A stretch of DNA of 64,000 nt from Rhipicephalus microplus (lineage: Eukaryota; Arthropoda; Arachnida; Ixodida; Ixodidae), in NCBI RefSeq assembly GCF_043290135.1, contig NW_027464604.1:751501-815500 (forward strand), in the 5' to 3' direction. Both the position numbers and the translations under genes were made by a program. Shown here one piece after another: positions 12,530-21,300 of the stretch. The stretch's first letter is position 1; each line of letters opens with the position of its first letter. The notes under the pieces are model-generated. The model saw only the letters and a list, made by a program, of their open reading frames with translations. It did not search any database and was not told the DNA's origin.

Positions 12530-12690
12530 ATTATTCGAGGAAGTTCGTTCACTGATATATTTACGAAAGACGCCATAGTTGAAGGCTCTGGGAGTTTTGA
12601 CCATGTGGAGTTCTTTAACGTGCACCTAAATATTAAATTTAGGTGCACGTTTAGGTGCACGTTATAATAAATTTAGGTGTACGGGCGTCT
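12530..12690 (+). mobile_element. Fragment of a common tick SINE-like repeat
   Basis: The run from GAAAGACGCCATAGTTGAAG through GTTTTGACCATGTGGAGTTC to CTTTAACGTGCACCTAAAT matches, from memory, the body of a repeat extremely common in ixodid tick genomes and transcripts. Full copies of it end in a tRNA-like region. That tRNA-like part is not visible here; the sequence instead runs into repeated TTTAGGTGCAC copies and then a fold-back. The identification rests on recall and is the main host-taxon clue in the island. Confidence 0.55.
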
Positions 12691-12755
12691 CGACGCCCAC
12701 GCACTCCGCATGCGGGCGTCGAGAGTTGGCTCTCGACGCGCACATGCGGAGTGCG
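12617..12755. repeat. Three adjacent inverted repeats (fold-back cluster)
   Basis: Hairpin 1 has perfect 15-bp arms, 12617-12631 and 12637-12651, around the loop ATTAA. Hairpin 2 is GGGCGT (12683-12688), loop CTCG, ACGCCC (12693-12698). Hairpin 3 has 26-bp arms, 12700-12725 and 12730-12755, with two mismatches around the loop TTGG; its arms contain CGCACTCCGCATG and its complement. Three direct copies of TTTAGGTGCACG/TTTAGGTGTACG (12638, 12650, 12672) precede hairpin 3. GC content is much higher than the surroundings. Confidence 0.85.
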
Positions 12756-13500
12756 CGGACACTGTGTAAAAACAACTATATTTTACTCGCAGTGGCTGCT
12801 TAGGCCATAAAAGCAGGGAGCGAGCGAGCGCCTACAGACCAGCTGTGATCTACCACCCATTCGTTATATTGTTCCCTTCACAATTGATCAGGTAATCGTG
12901 CATGTACCCAAATACATGCTGCCAAACCATCTGATATTGCTGTCCCATTTCATCTTGTTGGCATCACTTAAAGGAGTACTGAGACAAATTTTCAATATTT
13001 AGGAATATTGGTTCTATAGAAGACGATTGGTTTCAAAAAGACAGTTTTTATTGCGTGGGAAAACATCGCATATGTTTTTAATACCTCTACTTTTAAAAGA
13101 CACTACCAATTTCGATATCAAGTGGGTGGCTTCTCTGTGATATGACAAGGCAGTGTGACGTTGCAGGAACTTGGCAATTTGCTACGTACTAATGGCAGAA
13201 AAGCGATCTGCTCGTGGTACATATAAACCATGAGTGCATTGTCCCTATTGACCATAACAGTGATTTCTGTGATTCAGGCTGCATGGAAACTCCGTTTTCA
13301 AACTCGGAGGAACCTTGTTGACTCGTCATGATGATGTCCACTCCAGTGTGTCCAATACGTTGGAACAAAAACTTTAAAGTCAAAGTAACTATCTCATGCA
13401 CGCTGGCTGACTATTGTGTGGCAAGTGGTAATGCTGCTTGCATACCGAGGAAACTAAAAATGTCCCTTTTGCGATGTCTCAAAATTGTCTCGGTACACGT
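12756..13500. other. No gene; possible dispersed repeat from 12,970
   Basis: The sequence starting AAAGGAGTACTGAGACAAAT at about 12,970 has the look of a noncoding tick dispersed repeat, but I see no second copy in the window to prove it. The overlapping short ORFs on both strands at 13,189-13,540 are not supported by any signal. Confidence 0.3.
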
Positions 13501-13850
13501 TTTAAAGACACTAAAACCAAAAACATTTTACGCGTATTAGTGATGTACAATTTCTCAATCCAGGAAATAGCACCCTTACCGCGAAACGACGCTTGGTAAT
13601 TGAGATAACGCACCAAAAGAAAATGTGGGTGGAGACGCTCACTTAATATTTTCGCACGAAACCAGGTGACATCATAAAATTCAAACACGTGTACTGGGTC
13701 TCATGTAAATATTGATTCATCAAAATTATGTACACTGTTATCTGTCGGTGTGATGGACCTAAGATACAAAATTTCAGAAATATTCATCAAGCCAATGTTG
13801 CGAAAATACAATTCATTTTCAAAATTTAGCATCACAAAATAAAAAATAAA
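13501..13850 (+). repeat. Diverged dispersed repeat, copy 2
   Basis: Second copy of the family at 9,478-9,830, in the same orientation. It carries GACACTAAA, TTACCGCGAAACGACGCTTGG, GGGTGGAGA, CGCACGAAA, TGTACTGGG, GGACCTAAGATAC and AAGCCAATG in the same order and similar spacing. It lacks the poly-G run of copy 1. No ORF of interest. Confidence 0.6.
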
Positions 13851-14024
13851 CTTCATCCCTAATATTTTCTTCGCTGAAAATGAACTTGTGGCTTGAGAGG
13901 TCTCTGTGTGCCGCGTGTCAGTCTAAACTGAGACATTAGTTCTCTTTAGTGTACCTTCAAGAAAATATTGCCAACTGCTGGTACAACTGCTGGAGTCACT
14001 ACAAACATTGCTTTGAAGCAATAT

Positions 14025-14623
14025 TTGATTTTATTGAATTACTACCTTTTAGTCAAATTACTAACTTATCAATCTCTCGTAAGGACGAAGATAGAATACG
14101 CATCAGCCATTTGGAGCCCGCATCAAGCATATCTCATCGATCAACTCGAGTCACTTCAAAATCAAGCCACACGATTTATTCATTCTACGTACTCTTATGA
14201 CGTCAGCATATCAGCACTGAAAGCAGAATCTGGCCTATCATTGCTTGCATCTCGTCGCCGCATTTCTAGTCTTTCCCATTTTCACAAGTTTTTTTACAGC
14301 TCGCTCGGCAGGCCACCATACATTCTTCCTCCGGCACGCATCTCCCATCGCACTGGTCACCCGCAACAAGTTGAGCGGCCGCGTACGCGCACCGTCACTT
14401 TTTCGTCCTCATTCTTTTTTCGTGCAGCTACGGACTGGAACGGCCTTTCTAACGAAATCACCGCCATAACCTGTCCTACCACCTTTTTGAACACCGTAAC
14501 AAATTACCTTGCATTGTAAAAAAAAAATGGCTTTCACGTTTTCATATATGTACCCACCCCGTATGTAATACCCCTTCAATGGGGTCTTTAAGGTAATAAA
14601 ATGAAATGAAATGAAATGAAACA
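14025..14623 (+). pseudogene. 5'-truncated CR1/L2-like LINE (RT C-terminus plus 3' end)
   Basis: An open frame to a TAA at 14517-14519 encodes the C-terminal domain of a LINE reverse transcriptase: LVRTKIEYASAIWSPH, LESLQNQATRFI, a GLSLLASRRRISSL segment and a terminal DWNGLSNEI block. The same blocks occur in the same order in the complete element at 27,384-32,290 (IRPSLEYASTIWHPH, LESVQNKAARFI, LPLLATRRKLSRL, EWNALPSNI), but the residues differ widely, so this is a different family. The EN and the catalytic RT domain are missing. The 3' end has GTATGTAATACCCC, a small hairpin (ACCCC/GGGGT), then an (AATGA)n tail ending near 14,623. Its 5' border is estimated at about 14,025; no target duplication is evident. 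Confidence 0.85.
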
Positions 14624-14907
14624 TGAGAGGTTCACTGACATTTTAGTCCTATCACTTCATTGAACTCGGCCTTGTCGTTGACCCTTGTGTTCTAGCGACT
14701 TAACAGCAGTCTTGAGTTCTTTTTGGGGCAAGGCATAGCATTATTGTGATCCCTTTTTTGTGCCCAATGCAGGGGCTATCGTGATATTTCTGCGGCAGAA
14801 TAATCCGAAGACATGCAGTGAATTTAGCTTAGATGTCGAAGACCTGTACTACGATGAAATCGGGTTACGTTGTGACAGATTTTTTATGTTTTTTTCTCTT
14901 GCTGCAG
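14624..14907. other. Intergenic or intronic; weak open segment 14,773-14,880
   Basis: An acceptor-like TTTTTTGTGCCCAATGCAG ends at 14772, followed by a frame open for about 50 codons that includes SEFSLDVEDLYYDE. The DVEDLYY part weakly recalls an RT motif A region, but there is no supporting flank and no good donor. I do not annotate a gene. Confidence 0.25.
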
Positions 14908-15025
14908 AATCGTCAATATAAAGGCAAATGAAGAATGGCAGAACGTTCATAAAATATTTCCTCACACTACGGAGTGTTCTACTGATCCCAATTTTCAATA
15001 CAAATGGCTCTATTGTGGTGGGGAG
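14908..15025 (+). CDS. Candidate internal exon, unrecognised protein
   Basis: A 118-bp open segment preceded by a strong acceptor-like tract (TTTTTTTCTCTTGCTGCAG) and followed by a donor-like GGGGAG/GTGGGG. One frame is open for all 39 codons after one completing base, begins IVNIKANEEWQNVHKIF and contains two cysteines and several aromatic residues (ending KWLYCGGE). It leaves in phase 0, which matches the entry phase of the candidate terminal exon at 17,244. No family is recognised. An open run of this length is not rare by chance, so the case rests on the splice borders and phase. Confidence 0.27.
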
Positions 15026-16175
15026 GTGGGGTGGGGCAAATGACTCTACATCGTGTGGGCAGCTTTGTGACAATGTTGTTTTTGGCTGAGCATGATTGAG
15101 AAAAAAGGCTAGCACAAAGTTACACAATGAAAAGTTCATTAGAGTTATCTACAACTGTTTTCTGTTCTAGCAACCTCACAGTTGTATGAAAATTTATTCA
15201 TACATGTGCCTCCGCAATCAAGATGTTTTACCTCAAAGATACCTTGTTTTGCTCGATTGGTGATTGGCTGGAAATGAAACGAGCACATTATGCAACAAAC
15301 GGCATTGTAAACTTTTATTTTGTCTGGCCCACTGAGCGTTGAGTAGTGAAGTTCAAGACTAGCATAGTTTCCATGCGTCCGTCCATTTAACCACCTTCAG
15401 CAAACTTCATCTGGTGCATGTAGTGAACAAAACGATAGGCAGGTAGTCTTTTTTTTGTAAACGGTTGCGTGTAAAGGAAAAGTGAATTGCTCACAACACT
15501 TGTGCAGGCCACGTTCATACGCCTCTGGGCTGTCTAAAAGATACTCTTGCGGTAAAAACTCGATGCTGAAGTGCCTCTGCTTAACTTAATTTGTGCAAAA
15601 GACAGGGTTCTTGTTACAAAGGAGCAGATTACTCAAAGCTTAGCTTTATGGAGCCAGCCAATTCAGTAGGCGTTTTTCTCACTTGCTGCTGTGGCTAAGT
15701 AACATCGGAATTTGTGCATTGCTAGAGAAGTATCAAATGTCTTCGACGTTTACTTGTTGTTTAGTTCACCTAACACGCAGTTTCAGTTTTTTCCGCTTCC
15801 CTGTGTCGGCCTAAAATAAACATGTCTGTTCAACATCGATAATTGCTAGGCTTTAATGTGCCAACAAGATATCATTCTGAGGTACGCTGCAGTGTGCGTA
15901 CAAAGATTGTGACCGCTTGGGGTTCTCCAATGTGCACATAGCATTTTGGTTCGCGGGTGTTCTTTTTATATTTCGTCCCCACCTAAATGCAGCCGTTATG
16001 GTCAGGAAATCCATCCCGCGCTATCAACCATACGACCGCGACACCACCCGTGCTATGCTGTCACAGTTTTTCGCCTGATCAACATCAACGTACATGCATT
16101 CCACAGACAGGGTGTACATATGCCGCCAGAAAAAGTGATGCTGCAGCCTCTACTTATTCGTTTTTTTTATTATAG
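15026..16175. other. No feature seen
   Basis: AT-rich sequence with no convincing ORF or repeat. It would be intronic if the neighbouring candidate exons are real. A pyrimidine tract ending TTTTTTTTATTATAG (to 16175) forms an acceptor-like border for the next segment. Confidence 0.35.
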
Positions 16176-16358
16176 AAGTGCGCAGTGTAGTATCGTCGCC
16201 GCACGGGCATATAAGCCAGTACTACAATAGCACAATGTCCCAACCAGGAAATGATCACGAGGAAGCTGCCGTCACTGCACAACACTGTTTCTTCAATGCC
16301 ACATGCATAGATGCAGTCCGCTTTGCAGAGCTCCTCTCTATTTTTAAGTATTATTTAT
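16176..16358 (+). CDS. Candidate exon with possible N-glycosylation sites
   Basis: Acceptor-like TTTTTTTTATTATAG precedes this segment, and TTTAT/GTGAGAG at 16358 is a plausible donor. The frame entered with two completing bases is open throughout and reads ...SPHGHISQYYNSTMSQPGND and then FFNATCIDAVRFAELLSIF; it contains NST and NAT sequons. The same frame stays open to a stop at 16568-16570, so a terminal-exon reading or a short independent ORF starting at ATG 16235 is also possible. A TATA-like CATATAAG lies at 16208-16215, too close to that ATG to be its promoter. No family is recognised. Confidence 0.22.
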
Positions 16359-17243
16359 GTGAGAGTAGCCTTCTGACAGTTTTTTTTAAGCCTCAGTACA
16401 GTATTACTGGCGCAATGGCTTTTAGAGCTTATTGTTCCAGAATGAAGCACGGTAGCGCCAAGAGTACGTTCTCTCTCTGCAGCCGGTTCGCAAATGGCTG
16501 TATTGTGTCGCGAGTTTCTGTCAAGTACGGTTTTTTGGTGAGCTACCTATCCAGTCCTGGTCTCCTATAAAACCAAGACTTCAGATCATGCAAGCCTCCA
16601 AAAGCACATGAAATTTCGGAGGTTTATTTATAGCGAAAAGAACAACGTAGGAAACCACATCAGCACATCTTTCATAGCCTTTGGAGATACCATTTTAAAC
16701 TTGGGACAGGAGCCTTGCACTAATCCACAAGTGTCAGTGCTGAAATTGGGTTAGCATAGATTCTTTCATCTTGTGTTGTCTATCTGGTGGTCTGTCATCC
16801 TCTTGTGCAGTATTAGCTGACGTGTGCCGAAGAATAATCCAGAGTTGAAAGTTCGTGCAGTCGTGTGTCTTGTTGCCCTGTTATCAATTTATACAGCCAT
16901 AGGCTATAGCTGCAGACTAGTTCACCTGTCATGCAACCCTGTAAATCATGTGTAGAAATCACGAAAGACCTGGTGTATGTTTGTCAATTAGTCAAACAAG
17001 CTTGTTTTAATCAACTTTAAATGAAATCTATTCCTGAATTTTTTGGTCTGTGGCAGATTTTTTTTGCCCAATGACTGTTGAAGTATTTGTTCATTTTATT
17101 CCATAATGGCCACATGGCATTTGATCTGGATAGTACATTATAACATCTACTGTTATTGTTGTTCATTGTTTTTGCTTGCATATATGTTATACTGCAGTGC
17201 TTAGAACTTATCTTGAGGTGTTTATTTCAATTTACGTATGCAG
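16359..17243. other. No feature seen
   Basis: AT-rich sequence without a supported gene. It ends in TTATTTCAATTTACGTATGCAG, an acceptor-like tract bordering the candidate terminal exon. Confidence 0.35.
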
Positions 17244-17615
17244 GTGTCTGAAAAAGCACAGCGTTTCATCAAGACATGGCTGTTGAAGTTTGTTGGCCTT
17301 GATGGAGGTTAGGAAAGGCACTTTATAGATGTGTTCATAGATTTGCAGCCCGGTCGCTGCTGCCCCTTGGAGCAGGGATCTGCGACAGCCTGTGATGGTT
17401 GGTTTCTTGCCCAATCGCTGCTTGCAGGACCCTTGGAAGCCTACTTTCATTGCCTCATCTGCTGCTGCAGCCTCTGAGTCATTGCCCAACCTCTGCTTCC
17501 CTGGCCAGCCCTATGCCGATAAAGCCTTGCTGTACTCGCCTCCTAGTTTGGGCTTCATTACTGAACTGCAGCAACTTGAAAAGCCGAACTGAAATAAATA
17601 GTTTGGCTTAGTATA
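17244..17615 (+). CDS. Candidate terminal exon with 3' UTR and AATAAA
   Basis: After an acceptor-like CGTATGCAG the phase-0 frame reads VSEKAQRFIKTWLLKFVGL, three more residues and a TAG at 17310-17312. A plausible 3' UTR follows, and AATAAA at 17593-17598 would place cleavage near 17,615. It could be the last exon of a + strand gene whose other candidate exons lie at 6665, 7815 and 14,908. The coding part is only 22 codons, so chance is a real alternative. A longer frame at 17,392-17,592 ending ELQQLEKPN overlaps the proposed UTR and is the main rival reading. Confidence 0.27.
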
Positions 17616-17899
17616 CTCAGAAATAAGGTTACAAAATATTGTGTTCTGGTATTCTTATTTATAGATTGCTAGTGTGCGGAATATTTGCACGGAGCAGTTA
17701 CTTTAGTTAACGTTTTTTTAGCTAATACATAATAGAACAGCCCATTCTCGCGAAAATGAAGAAAAATGTATGTCTTATGCTCTACATGTGGGGAGGATAA
17801 TAGGCAATGCAAGAAAAAAGGCAAAATTGGACGATTTAGTGAAATCCTGTAGTGCTTCTACACTAGTCATCCAGTGGTCAGTCGCCTTGAAGTATACTA
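17616..17899. other. No feature seen
   Basis: AT-rich noncoding-looking sequence between the proposed poly(A) site and the TTGGC-rich segment. Confidence 0.4.
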
Positions 17900-18356
17900 C
17901 GCTGCCAAGCTCGTACGGGGCGCTATAAGCTGCTAGAGGTGATTCTGGGGATGTAATGTAAAGTCCACCAGCAAAGAAATGCCAGTAGTATAAAGCCCAT
18001 ATTATTCACGGTGTAAAATTGGCAAGCCAATGGTAGCCAATATTCGTCGTAAAGTGAATGCTGGCGCAATACCGGCATTTCATTGGCTACAAAGTGGCCC
18101 GAGATTGGCCCTATGCTGGATGTATGTTGGCAACTGCGTCGGTGAAAGGACGGGCCTTCATTGGCATGTGTAGAGTGGGCCGCCGTCGGCTGGGTGTCGG
18201 CAAATGCAACGGCAGGACGTCGGCCCCAGGTTGGCTTGAACGGCGGTCCTACATCGGTAGAAGTTGATCGTTGCCGATTTGCCAACCTTGGGCCAATATT
18301 GCAGCGACGTTAGCCAATACCGGTCCAAGATCGGTCCATCGCCGGAGTGCTGCCTG
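17900..18356. repeat. TTGGC/GCCGA-rich degenerate repeat abutting satellite
   Basis: From about 18,020 the motifs TTGGC, ATTGGCC, TCGGC and their complements recur every 15-25 bp (for example TTGGCAAGCCAATGG, AGATTGGCCCTATGCTGG, GTCGGCCCCAGGTTGGC, TTGGGCCAATATTG). GC content is higher than in neighbouring DNA. It looks like a decayed tandem or dispersed repeat. It runs directly into the TTAGG motif where satellite resumes, so it forms the right border of the island. Confidence 0.55.
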
Positions 18357-21300
18357 GGTTAGGTTAGGTTGAGTTATGTTCAAGCTAGGTAGCGTCGTGA
18401 AACTACCGAAAACGACGACATCTAACGAGATAGTGTTGGTTTGTAGCGAGTGCAAAACTGCGATAGGTGAAATAATGTGAAAGCACACAAAACGACATTG
18501 AACTAGACAGATACTGCGTCTTGTACCGTTACAAGGGCGAAACTGCTATATTGTGGTATTCTCGTGAAAGCGCATGCAAGAATCGTGAAACTTTAAAGAA
18601 CGATGTCATTAGCGAGATACAGCGTTCTGTAGTGTACTAAGTTGGTGAAAAACTGTGAGGTCATGATAATATCGCAATTGTGAACCAAACAGTGTAACAG
18701 AGCGTTTTTAAATACAAGCGCGAAGGTTAGGTTAGGTTAAGTTATGAAGCGTCATAAAACCGCAATAAACAATTTCAGCTATTGAGATGCAGTGTTTTTC
18801 ACCATTACAAGTCGGACACTGCGATATCTAATGTGAAAGTGCATGAAACCGTTGTAATGTTGCAAAAAGCATTGTAAAGTAGCGAATAAAATGTTTTCTA
18901 GTGCTAGAAGTGCAAAGGTTAGGTTAGGTTGAGTTATGTTAGTTCAAGCTAGGTAGTGTCGTGAAGCCACCAAAAACGACGTCATCTAACGAGATAGTGT
19001 TGTTTTGTTGCGAAAACGAAACTGCTATAGGTGAGTTATTGTGAAAGCACACAAAACGGCGTCAACTAGCCAGATACTGCGTCTTGTACTGTTACAAGTG
19101 CGAAACTGCTATATTGTGTTATTCTCGTGAAAGCGCAAGCAAGCATCGTGGAACCTTAAAGAACGATGTCATTTAGCGGGATACAGCGTTCTGTACTGTA
19201 CTAAGTGGGTGAAAAAATGTGCGGTCATGCAAATATCGTAATTGTGAACGAAACAGTGTAACAGAGCGTTTTTAGATACAAGTGCGAAGGTTAGGTTAGG
19301 GTATGAAGCGTCATAAAACCGCATTAAACAATGTCAACTAATGATATGCAGCGTTTTTCACAACTACAAGTCGGAAACTGCGATATCTAATGTGAAAGCA
19401 CATGAAACCATCGTATTGTTGCAGAAAGCACTGTAAAGTAGCGAGTAAAACGTTTTCTAACGATAGAAGTGCGAAGGTTAGGTTAGGTTAAGTTAGTTTA
19501 AGCTAGGTAGCGTCGTGAAACCACCAAAAACTACGTCATCTAACGAGATAGTGTTGTTTTAATCCGAGTACGAAACTGCGATAGGTGAAATGTTGTGAAA
19601 GCACAAAAAACGGCATGAATAAGCCAGATACTGCGTGTTGTACCGTTACAAGTGCGAAACTGCTATACTGTGATATTCTCGTTAAAGCGCATGCAAGCAT
19701 CGTGAAACCTTAAAGAACGATGTCATTTAGCGAGATACAGCGTTCTGTACTGTCATGGATTGGTGAAAAACTGTGAGGTCATGCAAATATCCTAATTGTG
19801 AACGAAACAGTGTAATAGAGTGTTTTTAGATACAAGTGCGAATGTTAGGTTAGGTTAAGATATCAACCGCCGTAAAACCGCATTAAACAATGTCACTTAG
19901 TGAGGTGCAGTGTTTTTCACGATTACAAGTCGGGATCTGCGATATCTAATGTGAAAATGCAAGAAACCGTCGTAATGTTGCAAAAGGCATAGTGAAGTAG
20001 CGAATAAAACGTTTTCTAACGCTAGAAGTGCAAGGATAGGTAAGGTTGAGTTATGTTAGTTCAAGCTAGGTAGCGTCGTGAAGCCACCAAAAACGACGTC
20101 ATCTAACGAGATAGTGTTGTTTTGTTGCGAGTACGAAACTGCGATAGGTGAGTTATTGTGAAAGCACACAAAACGGCGTGAACTAGCCGGATACTGCGTC
20201 TTGTACTGTTACAAGTGCGAAACTGGTATATTGTGTTATTCTCGTGAAAGCGCATGCAAGCATCGTGGAACCATAAAGAACGATGTCATTTAGCGGGATA
20301 CAGCGTTCTTTACTGTCATAGATTGGTGAAAAACTGTGAGGTCATGCAAATATCCTAATTGTGAACGAAACAGTGTAATAGAGTGTTTTTAGATACAAGT
20401 GCGAATGTTAGGTCAGGTTAACATATGAACCGTCGTAGAACCGCATTAAACAATGTCACTTAGTGAGATGCAGTGTTTTTCACCTTTACAAGTCGGAAAC
20501 TGCGATATCTATGTGAAAGCGCATGAAACCGTCTTAATGTTGCAGAAAACACTGTAAAGTAGCGAGTAAAACGTTTTCTAACGCTAGAAGTGCGAAGGTT
20601 AGGTTAGGTTGAATTGTGTTAGTTTAAGCTAGGTCGCGTCGTGAAACCACCAAAAATGACGTCATCTATTGAGATAGTGTTGTTTTTTTGCGAGTACGAA
20701 ACTGGATAGGTGAAATACTCTGAAAGCGCACAAAACGGTATGAGCTAGCCGGATACTGCGTCTTGTACCGTTACAAGTGCGAAACTGCTAATTTGTGATA
20801 ATCTCGTGAAAGCGCATTCAAGCATCGTGAAACCTTAAAGAACGATGTCATGTAGCTAGATACAGCGTTTTGTACTGTACTAGTTGGTGAAACACTGTAA
20901 GGTCATGCAAATATCGTAATTTTGAACGAAACAGTGTAATAGAGCGTTTTTAGATACAAGTGAAAAGGTTAGGTTAGGTTAAGTCAAGAAGCGACAAAAA
21001 ACCGCGTCAAACAATGTCAGCTATTGAGATGCAGTGTTTTTCACGATTACAAGTCGGGAACTGCGATATCTAATGTGAAAGCGCATGAAACCGTCGTAAC
21101 ATTGTAGAAAGCATTGTAAAGTAGCGAGTAAAACGTTTTCTAACGCTAGAGATGCGAAGGTTAGGTTAGGTTGAGTTATGTTATTTTAAGCTAGGTAGCG
21201 TCGTTAAACCACCAAAAACGACGTCATCTAATGAGTTAGTGTTGTTTTGTTGCGAGTGCGAAACTGCGATATGTGAAATATTGTGAAAGCACACATACCG

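Larger units (their letters stand above)
6171..18356. other. 12.2-kb non-satellite island between satellite blocks
   Basis: Unique or dispersed-repeat sequence flanked on both sides by the same satellite. The left edge interrupts a unit at about position 170. On the right the satellite restarts at GGTTAGGTTAGG, about position 533 of a unit. The phases do not match and no target-site duplication is visible, so this is not a simple transposon insertion. It contains diverged dispersed repeats, a truncated LINE, a fold-back and several open segments with splice-like borders listed separately. I recognise no complete gene in it. The first ~490 bp (6171-6664) hold no feature I can name. Confidence 0.9.

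Noticed and set aside
6171..18356. The island as one large transposon
   Set aside because: No terminal inverted or direct repeats, no target duplication, no transposase or integrase, and satellite phase differs at the two borders.
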